Shown piece by piece: positions 46,193 to 57,637 of a stretch of 64,000 nt of DNA. The notes beneath the pieces were generated by a model. The model ran no database searches, had not been told where the DNA came from, and saw only the letters and a list, made by a program, of their open reading frames with translations. Positions within the stretch are counted from its first letter, which is position 1, and each line of letters opens with the position of its first letter. The translations under genes were made by a program, and so were the position numbers. The stretch comes from Cocos nucifera (taxonomy: Eukaryota > Streptophyta > Magnoliopsida > Arecales > Arecaceae): the NCBI GenBank assembly GCA_006176705.1, contig QRFJ01005367.1, forward strand, positions 28,982-92,981, read 5' to 3'.

Positions 46193-48628
46193 TATTGAAA
46201 AATGTATCCTAAAGTCAATCATCAGTCTGTTGATGGTTATGCTATCTTATAATTATAATTGATTCATTATTAAATAAAATATATTTTTGATATTTTCATT
46301 ACAAAGTGTACATCTTCTAATGAACTCTATTGTTATGATGAAATTCTTAGGACTATCTTACTTTGATAAAGAGAGGATTTATTGATTTGTCCTTAAATAA
46401 TTCATGATCAAATGATACGCTGTTAATAAGGATGACAGCGTTTATCGAGCATAGATGGTTGTGTACCATATGGGTTAGTTATCCTCTTAACTAAGGAGTG
46501 TGGAGATACTGGTATGGCATACAAGTAAGATGTATGGGTACGTCATCATTGAACGTGACCAACTCTTGAGCATTCTACTGTCAAAAATTGCTCTGATGGA
46601 AAATAGGTATAAGTATCCTTTAGACCTGAGATCATCATAGTGGCTTGCAAGCAACTCATTATGCTTTGGTATCAAACTAACTAAATTTCTAATTCAATGA
46701 TGGAAGATTTTTGAGCATAGTCAAGTATTTGAAAAGATGATGAGTGATCAAGATGGGATAGACCACTCCAAGAGTTGGAGAAGAATGCATCATTATATTT
46801 CAATATAGCAAAAACCTTGGCTAGGGTAATCCATGAGATAGATTTGGTATTTTGAAATACAATGAGAATGACCTAATTGGGGTTGATAGTTAAACTCTGA
46901 AATATCCTATGAGCATTTTTTTCAAGAGGATGAATTATACAAAAGAACTATATCCACATGGGTTCTAAGGATGTTATTCTACACATTCGACCTATCCGAT
47001 CGTCGGATACCATTACTAGATGGTCACTTCGATTGATACAAAAATTTATTTTTATACTGTTATCTTAGGTTTTGATCTATGAGGTCACACACATAAGAGT
47101 TTTCGATCTAATCAGATGGTTGATTAACGATTTGGAATCATTCTAGTGTTAAACATTCAATATGATTAATGTTTAACCTAGTGCAAGTGTTGTAGGAGGA
47201 TCAATTAGCAATTTAATTGCTAATTGACTTAATTTGATTAAGTCGAAGGATTGAGATTAAGTTTAATTAAATATAATTTAATTAGATTTAGTTTGGACTT
47301 GATTGGATCAAGTTCAATTGGTTTATTGGATAAGCAAATTGCAAGGAAGAACTAGTCTTAATTCAATTAGGACTTCTATTAACTCAATTTCTAATTTGAT
47401 TAGAAAACTAAATCAGAATTAAATCTAATTTAATTAAATTTAATTAGATTATTAGTTGTATTAAGATCTAATCTAATTAGATTAATTAAATCCTAATTTA
47501 ATTTGATCCAAAGATCAAGTTCGACCAAGTCAAACTAGGAGTCCTAGTGAGACTAGGACTTTTATCTTGATGCGCCACCTTAGCCCCAACACCTCCTATG
47601 CCATTTTTGTTGATTTTTTTCATGAAAATAATTCTCCCCAGATGTTTATGCATGCCCCCTTTCTCCTTTTATCTCAAATATGGTATTTAGATATTGTGAT
47701 CAAGTCAAAAGAAGAGTTTGTGTTGATTTAAACTCTATGAGATAAAGTTTTGAGAAACCAAAACTCATTCCTATTTTGTGTCACCCACATCCCTATTTTT
47801 TCTCTCAAATTTTAATGACTTTTAGAGGCCTTTTCTCAGAACATTCCCTGCTATTCCATGCAAAAAATAAAGGAAAGGACACCCAAGAGTTGAGAACCCC
47901 AAGTCTAGCCCTATTTGGATAACCCTTGACTAGATATTTGACCTAGTCAAGGATTTCTCTATATCTTCTTATATAAAATGAATTTTGACCTATTTTTTTT
48001 GTGGATTACACATGCTAGTGAGATCATTTAGGGCATAAAAAATCTAATAGAGAAGCCTAGGGCATGGGATTTTGTAAAGTCACCAATCAAGGTGCTTTGG
48101 TGAGAGAAGAAAGAAGAAGAAGAGGATCTTCTTCGGGATTTTTTTCTCCCACTCCTATTCATCCATCTTTTTGAGTGTTTGAGAGGTTTCTCAGTGTCAT
48201 GAATCATCTTTCTCAATTTCAAAAAAATTGAGTGTCCAAGCTTGAAGGAATGAAGATCTAGATCGACTATTAGAGAAGGATCAGTACAGTACTAGCATAC
48301 TATGCTGATTTTCGGGCACCAGACTTCAGATCTAAAATCGAGGCTCATGTGAACAACTCATAGAGGCTGGATACATGTACGGCTTGGAGCAACCATCTCA
48401 AGCCTTCATCGATCTGATCTAGAGTAGTCTGCTATTGATAAGATTAATATGCAGTTCTTTTGATATTTTATTTTTTAATTTAATAGCATACCTCATCATG
48501 TAATAGGATCCTATATCTAGGGTTTTATGTTATATTATTCATGATTTATTATGATTAATTTACATCTTTCACTTCAATTTTGAAAAAGTTTCAAAAACTA
48601 ACCCTAGAATCCTAGATCGGTTCCTATA
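46193..48628 (+). repeat. B2 5' LTR
   Basis: Begins TATTGAAAAATG (TG to TA) and is collinear with the B1 LTR, including the 'gacctatccgatcgtcgg' block near 46990. It ends ttcctata just before a perfect PBS. Length 2436 bp. Confidence 0.85.
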
Positions 48629-48630
48629 AT

Positions 48631-48642
48631 TGGTATCAGAGC
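48631..48642 (+). other. B2 primer-binding site
   Basis: Perfect TGGTATCAGAGC. Confidence 0.88.
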
Positions 48643-50358
48643 TCAGGTTCACTTATTACATGATTTATGCACGATTAGATTATATATTTAGATTAGATCT
48701 AATTTATAATCTGATGATTAAATTTAAAAATAAAATTTTAGTAAGGTTGTCTTGCTACAAGTTTTATCCCTTTCAGTGGAGAGGTTGTCCTAGTGTATGC
48801 GAATCTAAAATCCTGATCATAAAATTTTAGATTAGATCTAAAAAATTTTATGGTATGATTAAAAAATTTTAATCTAATTTTTATTATCATAAATATGTTA
48901 GACCTGATCTAAGATGATTTATGATTAATTAGAATTAAAATAGTTTTAATTTTATGAGCATGTTTAGATTAGATCTAAAATAGTTTTCATGTTCGTTATA
49001 TGTGCATATTGATTATGAATCAAACATGCAAATGGTTGATAGAACCATATTGCAAAAATCTTTTATAAATGTGAAAATCATTTTTGAAATGCCGAACCTC
49101 AACCATTAGCCCAAAACTTAATTAAGAATTAAGAATTAATTAATTAGGATCTAGGATTTGGAATTGAAGATTCTAAGACATAAATCATAACACATTGGGT
49201 TAATGGGTTAGTGAAAATTAGGTCCACTAATTGGGTTAGACCTAAGGTTAGATTAAAGAATGGACTTAATTAGAGAATTGACTAAATCTAATCAATAGTT
49301 GTCTTAGATTAGGTCAAGAATTCTCTAGATCAGTTATAATAGTTGTAGTTGATCAAGTCCACGTCTTTAATGAGAACCAAGATGGACTTGATTCCTGGCT
49401 ACGTGGTCGAACCCAAAATTACTAGGTTGGTCAAGTTGAAACTAATGAATCGGATGGTGTCTATGGTATGTTTGGTAGTCTGACGAGTGGTTTTTATTTG
49501 GGAGCTAATCGCACTGATTTGGTCTTTGACGAGTTAATGACATATCCCTTCCACTGATCTCACTTACCTGGGCATCCTGGTGAATTAGATGTTGATTAGA
49601 TCATTTGATGATTTGGACTCACCTATGTCAATTAGGTAAATCAATGTGACTGATTTAGGTGCTGCTAATGCCAGTTTGAATTAGTTCTTTTTTTTATCTG
49701 ACTTGGTGAAGTCAGTGTGAGGATCAAAATTGACTGGCTCGTTCTCTCTATCTTCTTTAAATTAAATTAATTAAATCTTCTAAAATTATTAGATTCCTAA
49801 AAATAAAATAGTTATGATGATAACTAGATCATAGGCTTCCATTAAGTGGATGATAATAGGTCTATTAGTTTGATAACCATTGGAGGCCTAAAGGCCTGGT
49901 GCTTATTGGCTAATAGAATTATTATTCATAATATGATTTCTTGGTCACATCTATCTAAATCATGGTTAGATTGACCAACTAAAGTTGGACTTAATCATTT
50001 ATTGGTTAGATGGACCAAGTATGGTCATATTAATAGTTGGACCTAACCGAACCTTTATAGTGGAGGCCAAAGCCTACTGATTAGGGACTGAAGAAAAATA
50101 AATTACTATAAATTATTTAGAAAAATAATTGGTTATGAACCTATCCATAGATATATATGGGTTGACCAACCAAAGTTGGACTTGTGTGCAGTCTATGTAG
50201 ATTTTAGTATCCACTGAGGAATTAGGATAATTTCTCAAATTGGAGGTACAGGCTATCAATTTGAATAAAATAGTGAGAGAACCTTTTGATTAAAAGTCCA
50301 AATCTTTAGGTTTAATGAATTAATTACTAATTAGATTTTATTTTTTCTTTGTGCAGAT
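48643..50358 (+). mobile_element. B2 leader with predicted intron
   Basis: 1.7-kb leader. It holds one copy of the 'aaggttgtc...' repeat (48742-48812). A donor CTATG|GTATGTTTGG (intron start 49466) aligns with the family-A donor. The acceptor is ttttttctttgtgcag (ends 50356) with a branch-like ACTAAT about 25 nt upstream. The predicted intron is 891 nt and the gag ATG follows by 2 nt. Confidence 0.55.
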
Positions 50359-50518
50359 ATGGCCACTTTTCTTTCACTCTGATCATTGTTAGATAATGAT
50401 AAGCTGGTGGGATCCAACTTCGATAACTAGTATCGAAAGTTGAAAATTATCCTAGAGCATGAACAGATTTTATATGTACTGATTGATCTGACACCTGATG
50501 GGAAAGTAGGATATTAGT
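50359..50518 (+). pseudogene. B2 gag fragment, 5' end only
   Basis: Starts ATG at 50359 (MATFLSL), then a stop, then LLDNDKLVGSNFDN, then a second stop, then YRKLKIILEHEQILYVL. This is the N-terminal copia Gag pattern and the only gag remnant of family B in the window. After about 50518 the similarity ends, and an inverted LTR begins at 50556. Confidence 0.7.
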
Positions 50519-50555
50519 ACTGGGTACCTAATCTAGTGATCATGCATGTTCAGGA

Positions 50556-52607
50556 TGCAGAAATTAAAGAAACTAGATCTAGAATTTTTGGGCTAGATCT
50601 TGAAACTTTTCAAACTCAGATAGCAAAAAACTAAAATTAATCAAAATTAATTTTAAATACTAGAAAATATCCTAGACCTATTGTCCTATTACATGATCAT
50701 GGCATGTCATTAAATTAGAAATTAAGATGTAAGGAAGAAACTAAAACATGTTGATCACATCAACATGCATATATACTACATCTAATGCGGGTATAAAGAA
50801 AATAGATCAGATCTATTACTTGTGTAAGTTAGATGTTCTATCTTCTTGATTCAGGCTTGACGATGATATTGTGAGCCGCACATACATTCGGTCTCTAGGA
50901 GTTATCCACACGAGCCCACGAATTACGATCAGAAGTCCTGATGCAGAAAATCGGTAAAGTATGCTAGTACTATGCTGATCCTTCTTTTATGGTCGATTTG
51001 GTGCTTTCTTTTTTTGGATTTGGACTCTTCTAAAGATGTGAAGGAGGATAGGAGATTTTAAAAGTGAGTCACTCTCAAAATCTCAAAGAAAGAGGAAGGG
51101 AAGAGATGAACACAGCAACCCTAGAAGAAGACCCTCTTCTTCTTCTCTTTGCTCTCACCTAGACACCTAGTTTTGTGTTTATAAGATCCCAACACCCAGA
51201 AAATCTTTATCTCTGATTTTCACACACCCAAAAGCACTATCAATGGTCTAGAACATACATGAAAATTAACTCAAAATTCATCCTATATATAATGATATAG
51301 AGGAGTCCTGGTCTAGGTCAAATACCTAGACAAGGAATGTCCAATTTGGGTAAGAAAAGGGGCGCCCAACTCTTAGGCGCCCCCTCCAATATTTTCAGCA
51401 CGGACCATCTGAGAAAGGTGCACAAAACCTTCTCTTTTTTTATCATAAAAATCTGAGAGAAATTACAGAGGAGGGTGACACACATGGGATGAAGAATTTT
51501 GGTTTTTCAAAACTCTATCTCATAGGATTTTAAACCAAAACAAATTCCCTGTTTGACTAGGTCCACTACCTAATTTCCATATAAGAAAGAGAGGAGAGAA
51601 GGGTGTGCATGAGAAGGCCTAGGAGAGAAGTTTTTATCACACACAAAAGAAAGGAAAGAGGGTATGGGGCATGGGCAGCTAAGGTGGCGCAAGGTGGAAT
51701 CCTAGTCTTACTAGGATTCCATCTATGACTTGATCAAAATTATTTCTTAAATCAAATTAAACCAAAATCAATTCAACCAAATAAAATTAGGCCCTAAACT
51801 AATTAAAAATTTAATTAAATTAGATTAAATTAGATTTAATTTTGATTTAATTTTTTAATCAAATTAGGAAATTGGGTTGACCTAAGTCCTAGTTGAACTA
51901 GGACTAGTTTTTTCCTTGCACTTGGCTTATCCAATAAGCCAATTGAACTTGATCCAATCAAGTCCAAACTAAATCTAATTAAATTATATTTAATTATACT
52001 TAATCTCAGCCCTCTGGCTTAATCAAATTAAGTCAATTAGCAATTTGATTGCTAATCGATCCCCCTATAATACTTGTACTAGGTTAAATGTCAATCATAT
52101 TGATCGTTTAACCCTAGAATGATCCTTAATCATTGATCAACCATCTGATTAGATCATGAGCTTTAATGTGTATGATGTCATATGTCCAAATCTAAGTCAG
52201 TAGTATAGGAATAGATTTTTATATCAAAGTAACCATCTAGCAATGATATCCGATGGTCGGATAGATCAAATGTGTAGAACAACATCCTTGTAACCCATGT
52301 GGATATAGTTTTCATATAATTCATCCCCTTGACCATAATACTTGTAGGATATATTAGAGTTCAACTATCAACTCTGATCAGGATGTCCACAATATATTTC
52401 AATATATCAAATCCATCTGATGGATTATCCTAGCCATGGTTTTGCTATATTGAAATATAGTGAAACATTCTTCTCCAACTCTTGGAGTGGTCAATCCCAT
52501 CTTGATCACACATTGACTTTGCAAGTACTTGACTATGCCAAGAAGCCTTTCGTTACTGAATTAGAAATTCAGTTAGTCCAGAACCAAAGTATAGTGAGTT
52601 GCTTTTC
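50556..52607 (-). repeat. B3: minus-strand B LTR, truncated
   Basis: Inverted copy of the B LTR: 'ctagatcttgaaactttt' near 50600 is its 3' end, the inverted TATA region is near 51285, and 'gaccatctagcaatgatatccga' blocks lie near 52220. It breaks off near 52607, missing roughly the first 450 bp of the LTR. With B2 it forms an inverted pair of LTRs. Confidence 0.75.
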
Positions 52608-52891
52608 AATCGATGGGGTACTCTTATGGTTTATACGGGTACTGCATGTTTGTCCTTAATCAGAAAATAAAAACTTAATTTTTTGCACAACCCTAGATCC
52701 AAAATCCTAGGATCTTTACATGCTTTATTTTTGAACCATATTTTGATTTAATTAAGAATAAAGTTTATGAAATTAATTAGATCTAAAAATTGAGAATTTT
52801 CATATCGAAGATATCTTCATAAAATAAGGGTTTAGATATGGGTAGCTTGATTAGGTCTAATAGTTTATCAAATTGAATCAAGAGTTGGTTA
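52608..52891 (+). mobile_element. Family-A leader fragment
   Basis: Matches the A1 leader from 'gatggggtat' (11620) through 'gtccttaatcag' to 'gaatcaagagttggtta' (11867). Cut at both ends by other repeats. Confidence 0.65.
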
Positions 52892-53900
52892 TGAAGAAAT
52901 TTTTAATTCCTTCCCATAGGATTGATCTGATCGGATCAGATCTATAATAAAATTTTTTAAAAAAATTTTATGATCCAACTAGATCTAAGAATTTTCAGAT
53001 CTGATTAGATTGATCTAAAAATAAAAATTAAAATTAAAATTAAATTTATGATATTCTATATTACCTGATTGGGTGAACTGTTCATCCACAGCAATGATCT
53101 AATGTTGTTTTGAGGTTCTAACTACTTGAGCTGTGCACGTGCCCGGCTTGACTAGTGCCTACTCAAATTAGATCTAGAGGTCTTCTTCTACTAGATCTGA
53201 TCTTAGAAAATTAGATCTAAGATCTTCTTGGTGCGCCTTCAATCCGATCTCCGGCAGCAACACGTTCATCTCACGAACTGGATCGCCTTGACTTGTTCTT
53301 CACAGTAGTAGTATCTTGATCTTTCCTTGCTGAATCGCCAAACTCCTTAGGCTTGGAGAAGAGGGAGAGGATCAGGAAGATGGCAAGGAAGATGGAGGGA
53401 GAGATAGAGTGCTAGCATGGGAATTGAAATTAATCAAATAGCTTTGACCTAGGTCCCTTTTATAGACCACATGAAACCTCCTAGAGCCTTAAGCAAACAC
53501 ATTGCTTAAAGCAAAAGGTCTCCCTTAAATTTCTCCATGCCACATCTAAAATAAATCCTCATTTTTTGTCACACAAAATGAGTGGAAATTGATGCCAATA
53601 AATTTTGGATAAAATAAAGTTAGCATAGATACTTTCTCTCCAAGAGTTTGAACCTTTTCAAACTCCTCCACTCTTATCTACTAAGGGCGCATGCCCTCTC
53701 GATGTGCGCCCTCAATTTTCTTCATAAAATCACCTGGGGGTGCATGCCCTTAGATAATCTATAGGGGGTGCACGCCTCATCCCTTCTTTCTTGCAAAGAA
53801 TGGGTCAAATGACCCTTGTCCTAATGCCACTTGTGTGGGATTAAGATAAGAACTGGTCTCATCAGGACATGTCTTGATCTGGCTAGGATAAGCTCTGACT
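52892..53900 (-). repeat. Minus-strand A-related LTR (E), truncated
   Basis: Begins TGAAGAAATTT, as family-A LTR ends do on the opposite strand. An inverted TATA box (TATAAAAGGG on the minus strand) is at 53455-53464. GC-rich modules (gggcgcatgccc, ggggtgcatgccc, gggggtgcacgcc) lie at 53685-53785. The other LTR end is not found: it stops at the copia LTR at 53901. Confidence 0.55.
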
Positions 53901-54207
53901 TATTGCCTAGCTAGACAACCTAAGAGGAAGGGGGATGAATTAGATTTTAAATAATTTAAAGCAATTGTGTGTAGAGATTAACTACTTAAGTGCAGAGAAA
54001 GTGAGTTATTAGAGCAAAGAAAGGTTAAGACAAGCACGCACATACAAACAAAGACTTTTATAGTGGTTCGGTGCACTCCCAGCACCTACGTCCACTTCCT
54101 AAGCAACATCCTTGAAAATTTTACTATAATCACTTAAGATTATAGCCAAATAGTTTTTTCAAGTTCACTATCCCAAACCCAGTTGGTTTTCTCTTAGATT
54201 TACCAAC
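53901..54207 (-). repeat. SIRE/Maximus-like copia LTR, 3' end fragment
   Basis: The sequence TATTGCCTAGCTAGACAACCTAAGAGG...TGGTTCGGTGC parallels the start of the next feature. Only about 300 bp are present. Confidence 0.6.
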
Positions 54208-55534
54208 TGTTGCTTAGCTATGCAACCCAAGAGGGGAGGTGAATTGGGTTTTTAAAATTTTAAAGCTAATTTAGAATTACAATGATTATGTAATGATAAG
54301 CAAGTAAAATATAGTGGATGATTTAAGTGAAGTGAAGAAGTGAGCAGCAAGAAAAATAAAGAAGTAAGGAGATGAGGATAAAAGTAAATAAGCATACCAT
54401 AAATAAATAAGATTTATAGTGGTTTAGTGCCAACCTTAAACCTATATCCACTCTCCAAGATCCTACTTGAAAATTTAAATAGACTAACTATATTCAAACT
54501 AAATATAATATCAAAAATATTCGATCCTAGCTGTCCCTAGTTAGAAAACTTATTTTCTGGATACAAGCTAATCCAATACAATCTGATTCATGGTTTGGAT
54601 CAACCTTCCCAAGTTTTGGAGCTCTCCCAAAACTTAAACTCAAGACAAAATTAGAGTATATGAGTTAATGATAAAGAAATACACGTTTAGCACCCTCATT
54701 GAGCAAATAGAAACTTTAAGAACACTTTACACAACTAAGAAGGATGCTTTTCTAATTTTTCTCAAGTTTGTTAAAGACTTGAATGAGCTCTTGAGAGGTA
54801 GGTGAACTTAAAATGAAAGCTTCTTTTTTTGCTTGAAGAAGGTTTTTGGCTATGACTGAAAATGAATGCTTGATTTCTCTTATGTATTCTCTTCTTTTGC
54901 AAGCCTTTGTATCATCTAGGAGTGCTTGAGAGTGAACTGGGCAAATTTGGAGCCATTGGAGTGTCATTTAAGAGCATTAAATGCGGTTGAAAAGGGCTAA
55001 AAACTAGCCGTTATAGAAATTTTTCGTCGCAAGCGTCGACTCATGAGTTGACTCATGGCACGGGGTCGACTCATGGGTCAACCTCTATTGCACAGAACAG
55101 AAAAATCCTATTTCTATTTCTGGATTGCAAAATAGTAGAGGTCGGCTCATGAGTCGATCCTGGGGTTAACTCATGGGACGACCCTTTTTGTGTGCTACTG
55201 AAAAACAAGCATGCCAATCATCCTTTTTTGCATGAGTACACCTGGGGGTTGATCCTCTTGCTAAAATTTGAATTTTTTTTTACTTTATGCATCCAAAAAT
55301 CATGAAACTACATCCAAAAGATCAGAATTCTTCTTGGCTTATTCTTGAGGCTTTCGAAATAAATTCTTGACCTCCAACTTTGTAAAATTATGATATTGCC
55401 TTTCTTAAGCTTTCTTTAATAAGCTTGCAATTTCTTATGAAATCTGAAATATACGATAGATCTTTTCCAAGCCAAAATCATTAGTAATCCTCTCAAATAT
55501 TTTGTAATTATCAAAATCAATTTTTGGAGTAATA
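54208..55534 (-). repeat. SIRE/Maximus-like copia LTR
   Basis: Plus-strand start TGTTGCTTAGCTATGCAAC. Read on the minus strand it has TATAAATC at 54418-54411 and ends in the common plant pattern of a CCTCTTGGG block before the terminal inverted repeat. At the right end the minus strand reads a purine-rich tract (55535-55549) then TATTAC, an eroded LTR start. Lineage assignment is from these motifs only. Confidence 0.55.
55018..55192. repeat. Cluster of GTCGACTCATGAGTCGAC-type repeats
   Basis: Five to six degenerate copies of the near-palindrome (g)tcgactcatgagt(c)gac, e.g. near 55027, 55070, 55143 and 55166, inside the LTR above. Confidence 0.6.
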
Positions 55535-56083
55535 ATCTTCTCCTTTTTGATGATGACAAAATACTTGAGCATAAGCAAAAATATAACATATATGAAACAT
55601 AGATTAAGAAAGCATGGAGTAAGAATTTTCAAATTTATAAAGATACGTCACTTGAATTTTATAACCAATCATTTGAATAAAATGCATCATGATTAGTTTG
55701 AAGATTGCTTATAAGATTATTTTCTTTAATAATTTTGCTTGCTTATTCTCTTTGATAATTTTGTGTATTGCCCAATTCTATTCTTATTGTCCAATTCTAT
55801 TTCTCTACTACCCCTTTTTGACATCATCAATAATGATCTTAAAGGATTTTAAGAATGGAAAAAAAAGGGCTCCCCCTCACTTTATTTTCTTTGTTTTGCT
55901 ACTGAAAAAAGAGTTTATCAAAAATAAATATAGCAATCGTATATTAACAATGCAATTTGCTCATATACAAGACATTGCTTACAGCACACTATAACAAAAA
56001 TCATAATATTTCCATTAATATCAATCATAAGAATTGATCCAAGCAACATTAATATAAAGAGAAAATAAAGATATATATATATA
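55535..56083 (-). mobile_element. AT-rich internal remnant next to SIRE-like LTR
   Basis: Contains the purine tract of the LTR element (inverse of 'tcctttttgatgatgacaaa') and a second similar motif 'cccctttttgacatcatca' near 55805. No domain is recognisable. It ends in an (AT)n run at 56071-56083. Confidence 0.4.
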
Positions 56084-57172
56084 TGTTGGTGTGAAAATCT
56101 ATGACGAAGTCGAAGGTGGCTAGAGGTGGGAAGACGAGGCCGCCGGTTGGACCTGCAAAATAAAAGTTTAGATTCGAGGTGGATGGCTCCGACAAGATCC
56201 TCCTATGCTCAAGTTAGTTTTCGATCAACTAGAATAGAGTGCTCAGGAAATAGAGAGGCAGAGTAACAAGTAGGAAAGAGAGCTTAGAAAGAAACGTATC
56301 TCGAGGATCTCTTTTATAGATGGAGTGTGTAACAGACTGATAGTGACAGCTATAATTGTCCAGTAGTGGGTTGTTCAGATCACGTAGAGTTTGTTATGAA
56401 GGATGAGTTATCATTTATTTTGACTTGTAGACATTTAAGATCTATTTATTGAAGTTTGAACATAGGTCGAAGACTACTATGTATGCAGCGAAGTTGTTAC
56501 CGATTGAGATCGGTTGGGGCAATGTCTAGTAGCTTCAAGGAGTTTGGGAGCTTCCTGGGTTGCATGCTGGTAGGCGCCTTCTAAATTAAAATTTAAAGTG
56601 CTATGCCCCATCCTTGCAGAGTAGTTGTCATGAATCAATAATTGGATGATGTTCTTTTGGATGACTCTAATTGATAGACGTGACACAGACTAAGTAGGCC
56701 CATGACTGGCTGGGAGAAGCTCATCTTAAGAGGTAATCAAATGGATGGACTTTGATAGAAGGAAGCACGATTGAAAGGAGTGTGCTCAAAAGGAGTCCAT
56801 GCGGAAGGAGCATTGCTAGAGGAGTTCGTCTAGAAGGACTGTGACTGAAGGAATTCATCCGAAATGAGTTTGATTTGAAGAGTTTGTCTGAAAGGAGTGC
56901 ATTATCCATAATTTGGGACTTCAACTATTTTCAAAGCTCATCACCAATCCAGGTTAGGAGGGTTGAACTTTGATCCTATCATTCATTCTAAGTCAAGAAG
57001 TAAGGTTAGTCAAATAATAGTTCTCCTTTACTATTCAAGGTTGTCTGGTCGGGTTTCAGTATGCCTTCTACAACCTCCATGGTACGGACTTATTGTTGGG
57101 CGGATCGGTGAGTTACTTCTGCACAGGGGGCGGTAGCTAAGGACTTCGGCTGGGATTATTTTACCCCCAATA
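56084..57172 (-). repeat. Tat-type gypsy 3' LTR
   Basis: 1089 bp. The termini form an inverted repeat, TGTTGG at 56084 and CCAATA at 57167-57172 (CCAACA with one change). On the minus strand a TATA box TATAAAAG (56318-56311) is followed by a CT-rich leader. The polypurine tract adjoins at 57173. Confidence 0.7.
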
Positions 57173-57189
57173 CTTGTCCTCCTACTCCC
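57173..57189 (-). other. Polypurine tract of gypsy element
   Basis: Minus strand gggagtaggaggacaag directly before the LTR start. Confidence 0.65.
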
Positions 57190-57637
57190 AAGTTTAAATT
57201 TTGAATGAAGAGAGTATAGAAAAATTACTGCAACCAAAGTCCTTTTCCAGTCTCCCGCTCTTGGGGAGCGATATCACTTGGCTATTTTGGATTGGCACCG
57301 AAGCTTCTTAATGCACGAATGATCCAAAAAGACACATCCCTTTTGAAAACTCATCTGGCATGGAGCTTTATGTATGGCGCAATAAATGCCCTATCGGGCG
57401 TCAGAGATGGGCATGATGGATGGGACATGAGCAGGCCAAAATTGGTGGAGGACGACCTGCAATTATAACCGCCACGAGATCCTTAAGTTATTTAAGCTTG
57501 CATTCTTCCTCTGGGACTTTAATTCATTTGAGTTCTTTTTTTTTCTTCCTCTACTTTCCATCTTTTCCCCGATCGAGAGTTCTGGCTTCTTCCACCATTT
57601 TCTTCGATCCTAGAGGCCTTTCCATTTGACTTTTATC
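57190..57637 (+). promoter_or_regulatory. Region upstream of the antisense ORF, possible promoter
   Basis: No ORF. A weak TATA-like 'gttatttaag' lies near 57487 and a CT-rich stretch (57530-57590) precedes the first ATG at 57638. This could be a promoter for the antisense gene; no stronger evidence. Confidence 0.3.

Noticed and set aside
55689..55994. Hydrophobic 101-residue ORF as a membrane protein or env-like gene
   Set aside because: The hydrophobicity follows from TTT/ATT-rich sequence; no start context, signal or conserved motif.
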